Shown piece after piece: positions 33,712 through 41,369 of a DNA stretch of 64,000 nt. Each line of letters opens with the position of its first letter. The first letter of the stretch is position 1. A program made the translations under genes and the position numbers. The stretch spans positions 49,523 to 113,522 of the forward strand of contig JAGZJZ010000022.1 in assembly GCA_018365455.1 (NCBI GenBank), written 5' to 3'. Origin of the DNA: Clostridiales bacterium (GTDB lineage Bacteria > Bacillota > Clostridia > Lachnospirales > Lachnospiraceae). The notes below the pieces were generated by a model. That model was not told where the DNA came from, made no database searches, and saw only the letters and a list, made by a program, of their open reading frames with translations.

Positions 33712-34785
33712 TCAGGTCGCCCTGCCCAAGATACTGCACAGCAATATCCGTATCATAAATATTCCTTCATGTGTGTTTAATTCCATAATTCCGTCATAAC
33801 GTTTCACCGCTTTTTCTATGTTTATCAACCCATACCCGTGATATTCTTTTCTCTTTTTTGTGGTCTCTAAGCCTTTTCCGCTTATCTCCACCGTCCCCTG
33901 CATTGCATTTTCTATGATTATTTTAAGCAGGTCTCCCAGACTAACAGCAGTAACACGGATAAAACGTTTTTCTTCCGGAACTTTCTCACAGGCTTCTATG
34001 GCATTATCCAATGCATTGCCAAAAATTGCACACCAGTCTGCAGGCTGTATTTCCAACTCTTTTTTCAGGTTCAGGTCCATGGTAAACCGAATCTTTTTTT
34101 CCTTTGCCAGAAGTGCTTTCTCCGACAAAAGTGCATCCAGAATGTAATTATCGGTATGAATAATTTTTTTGTCATAATATACCTGGTTGGTTATATCTCT
34201 GAGATACTGCTTTGCCTTGTCTGTACTCCCCACTTCCAGCAGGCTGCCCAGGCACAACAGATGATTTTTTATATCATGCTGATACCCCCTGATTTCCCGG
34301 TTCATATGAACCATTGATTTATAATGATTTACCTGGTTCTCCATCTCTTGTTCCAGAAGCTGCTTTTCTGTTTCCAGAATCTGCTTTTCCATTTCTGCAT
34401 TCCGTTTGGCGATCTCTGCCCGTTTGCTAAGCTGGGACACCATAATCTTGAATGCCTGGGAAAATTCCCCCAGATACTGGATCTGTATATTAAAATTTCC
34501 TTTTGCAACCTGCATTGTCTGCCATGTGATATGGCTGAGCTTAGCCTGTAAGTCTTTTAAGGGACCCAACAGCGGATTGTCCCTTTCCATTTTCCTGTCC
34601 AGAATGCCATCTGCCATCTCCCCTGTGTATTCATATGCCTTCATGACGGAATTGCCCAGAAATACTAAATTTTCGGAGAACTCCCTGTATTGCAGATCCA
34701 GTTCCTTCGGATCCAGGTAAGCAGCAGACTGGTTATACAAAACATGATCCACATATTCCTGCATCTGTTCTAAATTCTTATCCAT
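33712..34785 (-). CDS. Soluble GHKL-type sensor histidine kinase
   Basis: A 357-residue AgrC-like kinase: H-box RGYQHDIKNHLLCLG near residue 168, N-box FGNALDNAIEACEK and G-box YHGYGLINIEKAVKRYDG. Unlike AgrC it has no membrane segments. The N-terminus is a helical region, then a HAMP-like block (DLQAKLSHITWQTMQVAKGN) and a coiled coil rich in E, K and Q. It is therefore cytosolic and needs an intracellular signal, plausibly from the V4R protein encoded 24 bases upstream. Confidence 0.85.
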   Translation of the reverse strand: MDKNLEQMQEYVDHVLYNQSAAYLDPKELDLQYREFSENLVFLGNSVMKAYEYTGEMADGILDRKMERDNPLLGPLKDLQAKLSHITWQTMQVAKGNFNIQIQYLGEFSQAFKIMVSQLSKRAEIAKRNAEMEKQILETEKQLLEQEMENQVNHYKSMVHMNREIRGYQHDIKNHLLCLGSLLEVGSTDKAKQYLRDITNQVYYDKKIIHTDNYILDALLSEKALLAKEKKIRFTMDLNLKKELEIQPADWCAIFGNALDNAIEACEKVPEEKRFIRVTAVSLGDLLKIIIENAMQGTVEISGKGLETTKKRKEYHGYGLINIEKAVKRYDGIMELNTHEGIFMIRILLCSILGRAT

Positions 34786-34809
34786 AAAACATCACCTGCA
34801 ATCCTGAAT

Positions 34810-35349
34810 TTATACGTCCTTTACAGCCTCAAACCTGCAGACGCGGTCCCCCTTTGCCCAGCAGTCAATTTCCGTAACCGTATAGGACTGACCGGTATAT
34901 TCCTGCAGTATGCCGTTGAGAAATCCCTCATCATAATTGCAAACAGCCATTCCCAGTACCGGAAGGCCGGAGCAATCCACATCCTCACTGATTGTAAAAA
35001 CCGCTTTTCGGTTTCCTTCATCAAAAGCTTCTATACGCAGAATCCCTATCTTGTACTCTGACAAAATATTCTGCAGATGGATCAAAAAAGAATCCCTTTC
35101 CAGTGACAGATCCAGGACCTTTTTTGCAAACTCCGTCCCTGCTTTTTTTCCGCATTCCCGCAGTATGCGAATGGTCTCTTCCTGACCAAATTTCTGCTCT
35201 AGTGTATCCCTCATGCTGTACATAAATAAGCGATAAACAATTACCGGCATTTCCGAGCCCAAATTCTTACGCCCGGTCCGCACATCCCCCAGAATTTCCA
35301 AAGAATAAATATCCGGTTTTCTCTTTTCAAATTTTTGCATCGTAACCAT
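34810..35349 (-). CDS. V4R-domain (4-vinyl reductase-like) sensor protein
   Basis: A 179-residue protein ending in a V4R domain, a small-molecule-binding fold. Typical elements are SGLPVLGMAVCNYDEGFLNG, then GQSYTVTEIDCWAKGDRVCR with two Cys residues that could bind metal. V4R domains occur in regulators of aromatic degradation and in 4-vinyl reductase BchJ. It is the first gene of the kinase/LytTR/HD-GYP/adhesin operon and lacks a DNA-binding domain, so it probably acts as the ligand-sensing partner of the soluble kinase. An ATG at 35358 lies too close to AAGGGA; the ATG at 35349 is nine bases from it and is preferred. Confidence 0.75.
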   Translation of the reverse strand: MVTMQKFEKRKPDIYSLEILGDVRTGRKNLGSEMPVIVYRLFMYSMRDTLEQKFGQEETIRILRECGKKAGTEFAKKVLDLSLERDSFLIHLQNILSEYKIGILRIEAFDEGNRKAVFTISEDVDCSGLPVLGMAVCNYDEGFLNGILQEYTGQSYTVTEIDCWAKGDRVCRFEAVKDV

Positions 35350-35461
35350 CTCTTTCATTCCCTTACGTTAAGCTGCTGCCATCCGTCTTAAAACGATGTA
35401 TCCGGCATTTTCAGCTTACATTTGGGTTAATTTGTAATGCAAATATTTTTATAACAAAATT

Positions 35462-35480
35462 ATTGTTATGTTGTAAAAAA
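35462..35480 (+). repeat. Left inverted repeat of the invertible segment
   Basis: ATTGTTATGTTGTAAAAAA, an exact reverse complement of 35745-35763. Its outer flank makes ATAACAA-N5-TTGTTAT (35451-35469), a dyad of the kind bound by tyrosine recombinases. Confidence 0.85.
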
Positions 35481-35577
35481 GCCTCCTGTTTTGGGGTTAA
35501 CAATTGCATAGGGTATGATTTTATTCTAAAATTATTGTGTTTTGAGATATTTTATAATGAAAATTACCAGATTTTTC

Positions 35578-35613
35578 AGATCTTAAAAGAATAGGTTGTT
35601 AAGGTCTTTTTTT
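35578..35613 (+). terminator. Terminator inside the invertible segment
   Basis: AGATCTTAA (35578-35586) pairs with TTAAGGTCT (35599-35607), with one wobble, followed by seven T residues. It lies upstream of the internal promoter in the same direction, so in either orientation the promoter is shielded from transcription arriving from behind. Confidence 0.65.
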
Positions 35614-35678
35614 GCTGTCTGAATATAAATTCAGATACAAAAATAAGAAGGGGGGTGCCAAAATATTACATTTTTCTA

Positions 35679-35707
35679 TTGACAACATCCCTGTAAAATG
35701 ATAGTAT
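35679..35707 (+). promoter_or_regulatory. Internal promoter of the invertible segment
   Basis: A perfect TTGACA (35679-35684), a 17-base spacer and TAGTAT (35702-35707). It points right in this assembly, toward the 3-prime end of the recombinase gene, where no rightward gene exists. Confidence 0.75.
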
Positions 35708-35744
35708 ATATCATGATTTTACATATTTTTCCATATGCCGATAT

Positions 35745-35763
35745 TTTTTTACAACATAACAAT
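35745..35763 (-). repeat. Right inverted repeat of the invertible segment
   Basis: TTTTTTACAACATAACAAT, the exact reverse complement of 35462-35480. It overlaps a dyad of its own, ACAACAT-AACA-ATGTTGT (35751-35768). Confidence 0.85.
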
Positions 35764-35775
35764 GTTGTATTTTTT
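35750..35775 (+). terminator. Terminator formed by the right repeat and its flank
   Basis: TACAACAT (35750-35757) pairs with ATGTTGTA (35762-35769) around a 4-base loop and is followed by TTTTTT. It should stop the rightward transcript of the internal promoter after about 60 bases and protect the recombinase gene from antisense reading. The right arm lies outside the repeat, so the structure exists only at this junction. Confidence 0.6.
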
Positions 35776-36655
35776 ATTCTATATCTTTATATCGCTCTAA
35801 TTTAATCAATCCCATCCTTTCCATATTTTGTCGAAATACATTTCCTGATTCCGCTGTATAAATTCGGGTCACATCCAGACTGCTGTGCCCAAGTAAGTCC
35901 GCCAGTCCTGCAAGATCTCTGGTAAGCTGATAATAAGTCCTTGCAAATAAATGCCGCAGATTGTGAGGAAATATTTTATTCACATCTACACCTGCATCCA
36001 CAGCGAGCTTCTTCATTTCTTTCCAGATATTACTTCTATTTTTGGGTCTCCCTGACCGTGTCACAAATACACAGCCATTTTTAATCCCTTTTATCTTGGA
36101 AAAATAAATCAGTTTTTTTTGTAAACTTTTCGCAAGCAGCAGTATCCGCCGCTTTCCCTTGTTGACAATTTCAATTTTACCGCTGCGAATACGCTCAATG
36201 GAAAAATAGGCCAGTTCACTGACCCTTGCACCCGTGGATGCCAATGTCTCGATAATAAGTGCCAATTGATATTTTTGTTTTCTTTTTGCCGCTTCTCTTA
36301 ATCTTTCATACTCACTTTTTGTCATTTCCTTTTCCCGGTCCAGGAACATCTGCTTTTGTATTTTCAGACGCTTGACTTTAAAATTCCCCAAACCAAGAAA
36401 CTCTAAAAACTGATTGAGTGCTGCCAGAATAGTATTCACACTTGAAGAAGCATATTTTTCAATAAGTAATTTCTTATAACTTAATATATGTCTTTTACTT
36501 ATTTCATAATTTCCATCCAAATAACGATAAAATTCTTTGATATCCCTGATATATTTATGCACGGTACCTGCTGCACTTTCCTTTTCATACAGGTGATTTT
36601 GAAAAAATTCAATCATATTTGGATTTAAAACTATTTGTTCTGCTTTTGTATTCAT
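35774..36655 (-). CDS. Tyrosine recombinase (probable DNA invertase)
   Basis: A 293-residue tyrosine recombinase with a SAM-like core-binding N-terminal domain (residues about 10-95) and a catalytic domain. Active-site residues are visible: Arg in STGARVSELA, Lys in VNKGKRRIL, His and Arg in FPHNLRHLFART, His in LLGHSSLD, and the Tyr nucleophile in VTRIYTAES. GGGAGGC precedes the ATG. Its 3-prime end abuts the right inverted repeat at 35745-35763, as expected for a locally acting invertase. It resembles XerC/D and RecV-type enzymes equally well by eye, so function rests on context. Confidence 0.88.
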   Translation of the reverse strand: MNTKAEQIVLNPNMIEFFQNHLYEKESAAGTVHKYIRDIKEFYRYLDGNYEISKRHILSYKKLLIEKYASSSVNTILAALNQFLEFLGLGNFKVKRLKIQKQMFLDREKEMTKSEYERLREAAKRKQKYQLALIIETLASTGARVSELAYFSIERIRSGKIEIVNKGKRRILLLAKSLQKKLIYFSKIKGIKNGCVFVTRSGRPKNRSNIWKEMKKLAVDAGVDVNKIFPHNLRHLFARTYYQLTRDLAGLADLLGHSSLDVTRIYTAESGNVFRQNMERMGLIKLERYKDIE

Positions 36656-36735
36656 TTTACTGCCTCCCAGATTTGTATGCTATTCACTAATTCTAACCCC
36701 TTTGGAATTTACTTTCCACTGTTTAAAATTGGTAA

Positions 36736-36764
36736 TATTTACGTTATAAGTTAGTTACTGTCAA
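36736..36764 (-). promoter_or_regulatory. Probable promoter of the recombinase gene
   Basis: A perfect TTGACA (36764-36759), a 17-base spacer and a weak -10 TAAATA (36741-36736) on the minus strand, about 80 bases before the recombinase start. Confidence 0.45.
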
Positions 36765-36834
36765 AGTTGTATACGTACGCAATTATATCTTATTTCTGAA
36801 ATCGTGCAACTGGTCCTGCCAGTAGTAAGAACGC

Positions 36835-36875
36835 AAAAACAGATGCAGAAGTTCACCGGGAACTTTTGCATCTGT
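36835..36875 (-). terminator. Intrinsic terminator of the glycosidase gene
   Basis: ACAGATGCAGAAGTT (36839-36853) pairs with AACTTTTGCATCTGT (36861-36875), with one mismatch, followed on the minus strand by TTTTTG. It insulates the recombinase and its switch from the sugar locus. Confidence 0.85.
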
Positions 36876-36887
36876 CAGTAAAAATAT

Positions 36888-39800
36888 TTATTTAACCGTT
36901 ACCTTACATTTTATTGTCTTTCCGCTTCCATCGCCTGCCATGGCGGTAATTGTTGTTCTGCCTCGTCCGGCAGCCTTTACTTTTCCTTTGCTGTCTACCT
37001 TTGCCACTTTACTGTTAGCGGAGGACCAGATCAGCTTTTTATATGCCGGCTTCTCCGGTTTTACGATTTCTGCCTTCAGATTAAAGGATTTGCCTTTCTT
37101 CAGGGTAAGACTGCTTTTATTGATTTTGAGCCTGGTGATCTTTTTACCGTATATTACTGTAATTTTAGCGCTCTTTTTGCTGCCATCCAGGGCGGTTGCC
37201 GTGATCGTAACCCTTCCTTTTGATGCTTTGAACTTCACTTTTCCATTTTTATCTACTGTTGCAGTATTCTTATTTCCTGACTTCCAGGATAAACGCTTGC
37301 TGCTGGCGTCTTTGGGATTGATTACAAGGTATTTCTGCAAATTAACGGTCTGGCCTTTCTTTGTGACGGTACAGGCCGGCGTTTTAAACTTCATGCCGGT
37401 AATCCGCTGTTTTACGGTAAGCTGGCATGCTGCCCGCATATTTCCGTCAGCCGTAACCGCTGTAATCGTTGTCTTTCCGGCTTTCACACCAGTCACTACA
37501 CCATTTTGATCCACTCTGGCTATTCCGTTATCTGCGGATTTCCAGGTTAATTCTTTACAGGTGGCATTGGACGGCTGGATGTCTGCCTTTAATACCGTTT
37601 TTTCTTTTGTATAGAGGGTGGCTGTATTTTTATCCAGCCGGATACTTTTTACCGGGACTGTCTGAATGTCTTTGTTTACAGTCACTTTACAGACCGCACG
37701 AATATTGGGATTCACTTTTGTTATTGCTGTAATCGTAGCGTTACCAGGTCCTGTCGGGGTTATTTTCCCGTTTTCCACTGTAGCTGCTTTTTCATTGCTG
37801 CTAACCCACTGGATCTCTCTGTCATCTGTGGTATCTACCGGATTATAAGTAACTTCCAATTGAACCGGGGCATCTCCTTTTTTCATGATTATGCTATCCT
37901 TACTCAGATGAATACTTTCTAACGGAACTTCCACATCTCCATAGGTATCTATAATAAATGCTGACTGGACGGAATCCAGTGACAAATTGATTTTCGTCAC
38001 TTCTTCTCCATTTTCCATTCCTCTCTCAAAGTCTGCCGGCTTTTGTTTTCCTGTTTTGGGATCCCAAAGCAACGGTTTTTTCATCCTTCCACGAAGCGTA
38101 ACCACACTTTCAACTGACACGTCGCTGGAGTTCACAAAGTAATAGACATCCCGTCCATCCTTTATTTTATGTATGTAAGTAAAACTACCTCCCGGAAGCT
38201 GATCGGCTACATTTTCTACGGTAACATCGGCTACCAGAAGCATTTCATCTATGGATTTCCCCAGCGTCTCCGTATAATTGCCTCCAAGGAATACTGCCCG
38301 ACCGCCATTTTCATTGGTTTGGTCTCCCAGTCCGATGGGGTAGTCTTTGGGGCATGCCAGGTTAAATCCTTCTTCTCCGTAGATCTCAAATTCCTGAATG
38401 GATACACTGTCGGATACAATGGTATCAATATACAGACGAATTTTATTCGTCGTTACCGGCTGTCCAAACTGAACCTCCTGCTGCTGACCGATTTCTGTTC
38501 CCTCCGCGGCATCCTCCCAGGAATTTCCATCCCAGTACTGGATCCGGAATTTAGTGGTACGGTAGGGATTATTCTCCTTGATGACTACTTTTTCTACGGT
38601 TACCGCTTCTTCAAATTCAGCCATCAACCACTGGTCTCCCCCTGAAAGGTCTGCGGCGTTCCATCTGCTGCCATCGGAAGCAATCTTATCAAATGCCTTT
38701 TCCGGACCGTAATTATCATTGAAACTGGAAGACGCACTGTACTGGATAACCGGTAGTTCCGGGTTTATTTCCTCCGGAGTTATGCCAAACATCCCGGTGA
38801 TGATATCCACCACTTCCTGATTTTTTCCGGGTTCCGCTGACTGTGAAGGCAGTTGTGTCGTTGCGATAACCTGTCCACCAGCATCATAGAAATCTTTTAC
38901 TTTTTTCAATGCTTCCAGACTGATCGTTTCTGCCCCCGGCATGATGATCACTTTATAAGCTTCCGGATATTTTTCATTATTCAGGTTAAATGTACTGCCA
39001 TCCACACTGCAATTTTCTGCAACTACTTCCGGGTGTAGGAATGTATAGTCTTTTCGGATTGCAGACATCAGATATTCCCCAACTTCCATATAATCTGCTT
39101 CCTCCGGTGCTACACCCATATAAGGATCTCCAACACCGAACATGGTATGGGCTTCCAGGGTATCAATTGGATAAAGCACCCCTATATCCGCTCTATGGCT
39201 GCCCTCCTGCAAAAGTCCCTGCACCCGCCCGATATACTCGTTATAGACAGGCAGTTCCGGACCATACTGCTCGCTGCGATAAGAAAGCTCCGGCGGATTA
39301 TCAACCGCCTGAGTATTGTTCTGCCAGATTGCATGTGGTACTACGTAGTTAATTCCCCGGGTAAACTGGTTCATAATATCTTTATACAGCACCGGGATTC
39401 CCATTCCTTCTCCCATAGCGCCATAAGTTTCACTCATAACCAGGCCCTTATCCCAGTTGTTTGCCGAAGAACTCACAAGCTTGTACGCTTTCAGGGCACG
39501 GTCATAGAAACTGATCTCATCCACCCCGGGTATATCCTGGTATTTAAATACCTTCATCATATCCCCACTGGACTGTACCGGATTTATATTTTCCTCCTGG
39601 TCCATATGTCCAGTCAGCTTAATCCCATGGTCGTTACACCAGTCATTCATATTTTTGATATACTGGGCAGCGAACAGATCCGAACGGAAGGAGAACAGCT
39701 CACTTCTTGCCGATGCCGTATCTTCCCCGATGTCATACCACAGAGCCGGATACAGTGTAATGGGATTATAACCTTTGCTCTCTGCGAACAATTCGTTAAA

Positions 39801-41078
39801 CTTACCGGTCCAGGTTCTCCCCTGTGCATGATAAAGGGGAGGTTCATCATAAAATACACTGTCAATTACCGTACCAAAATATTCCGAGAAATTCTCGTAG
39901 TATACATCATGGGTAATATTGATAAATGCATCTACCGACTCTTTGCTGAGATAATCAACCAACCCCCGACTGTTCGTATCATCTTTTACGCTTGCGAAGG
40001 TCATCACTTTCCATGAACCTCCTGGTGCATCCCAGGTGACATGGTCATAGCTCTCATCTGTATTTTTAGGCGGCACCACCTCACTGGAGCCGTTATAAAA
40101 TTTAACTTCCTTAATGGACACCGGCTCGTGGTCTGCCCCACCGCGGTTGTGAACGATCAGACGGAAACGCTGTGCCGTGGTCTGTGGAATACTGATTACC
40201 TTATATTCGCCAATTGTAGTTCCGGCATCCAGCTCCTCCCACTCTGTTCCGTTATAATACTCCATCTGGTATTCATTAATCCTGTTTAATGCTTCGTAAA
40301 CTTCTATCCTGTCGATTGTCACGTCATCCGGGAAATAAGCCTCCAGCCACTGATCCACCACTTTGCCGCTAGCTGAATTCCAACGGGTATTCAGATCACC
40401 GTCAAAAGCCTCCTCCGCATTAAAGTGCTGATCCTGAATGGCTGGATGAAAACTGGATGCATAGACACCAGGACCTATTTCCTCATAAATAACAGCTTTG
40501 TCAGAAATATCAATTATTTCTTTCGTTTCGTTATTCATTGCCACAGCTCCCAGATAAGTACGGTATTCACCCTGTGGAATCCGAACGGTCACTTTCCCTT
40601 CTTCTTCCACATCTTTTTCCTGTTTATCCAGCCGCTTCAGCGTGGCTTCCGGATACTTGGATGCCAGCATTCCCCCTGCCGGCCCGCTGGGGAACCCGTC
40701 CTCATCATAGAGACACATCTTCATGCCCAGTTCTTCAGCCGTTTCCAAAGCGTATCCGTACAAATCCAGATACTGATCACTCATATAATTATCCAGCCAG
40801 TTGGGCAGAATCCCAAAACCAAGATATCCACTCTCATTCTTAGAATGTACCATAATTTCCCGAATGTCTTCCTTAGTGATATCACTCAGGCTGCGGGTTG
40901 GACTGTTCCAGAACCAAAGCGGTCTGGATTTACTCTCATACGGCGGCACTTGAAAGGTCTCATACAACGGATCCATCTCACCTAAAATTTTTTCTTCTTG
41001 CTCATTAAATGCATAACTTGTAAAACCGCTCTGAAGTGCAATCATTACGCTGAGCAATAATGCTATTTTCTTTTTCAC
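36888..41078 (-). CDS. Secreted multidomain glycosidase, GH106-like
   Basis: A 1396-residue exoenzyme. Signal peptide residues 1-23 (IALLLSVMIALQSGFTSYAF); catalytic part from about residue 45 (SKSRPLWFWNSPTRSL, LGFGILPNW, MCLYDEDGFPSGPAGG, GTVIDSVFYDEPPLYH), resembling alpha-L-rhamnosidase family GH106; two F5/8-type-C/CBM32 carbohydrate-binding modules (about 205-330 and 770-880); then four BIG2-like Ig repeats (about 1055-1396) with tails such as GKITPTGPGNATITAI. The start is GTG at 41078 behind GGAGGG. It closes the IclR-controlled sugar operon. The rhamnosidase assignment is tentative; a glycan-cleaving role is firmer. Confidence 0.7.
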   Translation of the reverse strand: MKKKIALLLSVMIALQSGFTSYAFNEQEEKILGEMDPLYETFQVPPYESKSRPLWFWNSPTRSLSDITKEDIREIMVHSKNESGYLGFGILPNWLDNYMSDQYLDLYGYALETAEELGMKMCLYDEDGFPSGPAGGMLASKYPEATLKRLDKQEKDVEEEGKVTVRIPQGEYRTYLGAVAMNNETKEIIDISDKAVIYEEIGPGVYASSFHPAIQDQHFNAEEAFDGDLNTRWNSASGKVVDQWLEAYFPDDVTIDRIEVYEALNRINEYQMEYYNGTEWEELDAGTTIGEYKVISIPQTTAQRFRLIVHNRGGADHEPVSIKEVKFYNGSSEVVPPKNTDESYDHVTWDAPGGSWKVMTFASVKDDTNSRGLVDYLSKESVDAFINITHDVYYENFSEYFGTVIDSVFYDEPPLYHAQGRTWTGKFNELFAESKGYNPITLYPALWYDIGEDTASARSELFSFRSDLFAAQYIKNMNDWCNDHGIKLTGHMDQEENINPVQSSGDMMKVFKYQDIPGVDEISFYDRALKAYKLVSSSANNWDKGLVMSETYGAMGEGMGIPVLYKDIMNQFTRGINYVVPHAIWQNNTQAVDNPPELSYRSEQYGPELPVYNEYIGRVQGLLQEGSHRADIGVLYPIDTLEAHTMFGVGDPYMGVAPEEADYMEVGEYLMSAIRKDYTFLHPEVVAENCSVDGSTFNLNNEKYPEAYKVIIMPGAETISLEALKKVKDFYDAGGQVIATTQLPSQSAEPGKNQEVVDIITGMFGITPEEINPELPVIQYSASSSFNDNYGPEKAFDKIASDGSRWNAADLSGGDQWLMAEFEEAVTVEKVVIKENNPYRTTKFRIQYWDGNSWEDAAEGTEIGQQQEVQFGQPVTTNKIRLYIDTIVSDSVSIQEFEIYGEEGFNLACPKDYPIGLGDQTNENGGRAVFLGGNYTETLGKSIDEMLLVADVTVENVADQLPGGSFTYIHKIKDGRDVYYFVNSSDVSVESVVTLRGRMKKPLLWDPKTGKQKPADFERGMENGEEVTKINLSLDSVQSAFIIDTYGDVEVPLESIHLSKDSIIMKKGDAPVQLEVTYNPVDTTDDREIQWVSSNEKAATVENGKITPTGPGNATITAITKVNPNIRAVCKVTVNKDIQTVPVKSIRLDKNTATLYTKEKTVLKADIQPSNATCKELTWKSADNGIARVDQNGVVTGVKAGKTTITAVTADGNMRAACQLTVKQRITGMKFKTPACTVTKKGQTVNLQKYLVINPKDASSKRLSWKSGNKNTATVDKNGKVKFKASKGRVTITATALDGSKKSAKITVIYGKKITRLKINKSSLTLKKGKSFNLKAEIVKPEKPAYKKLIWSSANSKVAKVDSKGKVKAAGRGRTTITAMAGDGSGKTIKCKVTVK

Positions 41079-41162
41079 TGCAATCCCTCCATTACATTTT
41101 TAATAATCTTAAATATAACCGGTTTATACTTATAACCATTATATTTAGGAATGAAAGCTTGT

Positions 41163-41345
41163 TCAATAGCTTATCTTGTTAAAAAATACGAGGATCTTGC
41201 AGGACGTGTCCGGAACGTAAGCTTCGGGTATCAACTCCAGCAAATCCTCCAACGCATTTGGATTGCTGACCTGCCCCAAATCTAGCCCTTTTAAAACATT
41301 TTGCAGCGCCCATGCCAGCTGCGGCGGCCTGGCTTTACCAGCCAT
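41163..41345 (-). CDS. Hypothetical 60-residue ORF
   Basis: This ORF of 60 codons lies between the oxidoreductase and glycosidase genes. It starts MAGKARPPQLAWALQNVLKG behind AAAAGGATAT and ends LVFFNKISY. The product is soluble and helical and resembles no family I recognise. It fills most of an otherwise empty gap in the operon. It may be a real small gene or the remnant of a larger one. Confidence 0.35.
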   Translation of the reverse strand: MAGKARPPQLAWALQNVLKGLDLGQVSNPNALEDLLELIPEAYVPDTSCKILVFFNKISY

Positions 41346-41369
41346 ATATCCTTTTAACCGCTTGTATGA

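Larger units (their letters stand above)
35462..35763. other. Candidate invertible promoter segment (302 bp)
   Basis: Two exact 19-bp inverted repeats enclose 264 bp of gene-free DNA between the V4R operon (leftward) and a tyrosine recombinase gene (leftward, 3-prime end 11 bases from the right repeat). The segment contains a terminator followed by a consensus promoter, both pointing right, away from the V4R operon. Inversion would place the -10 at about 35518-35523 reading left, giving the V4R gene a leader of roughly 160 bases. The present assembly would therefore be the OFF state. The remaining intergenic DNA (35359-35461) shows no other strong leftward promoter. Confidence 0.75.

Noticed and set aside
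35364..35372. TACGTTAAG, a match to one LytTR half-site just upstream of the V4R gene
   Set aside because: LytTR regulators bind two such 9-mers about 21 bases apart start to start; no second good copy is at that distance, so a single 9-mer is not enough.
39147..40016. 289-codon plus-strand ORF inside the glycosidase gene
   Set aside because: Antisense to strongly conserved glycosidase motifs, no ribosome binding site and no recognisable domain.
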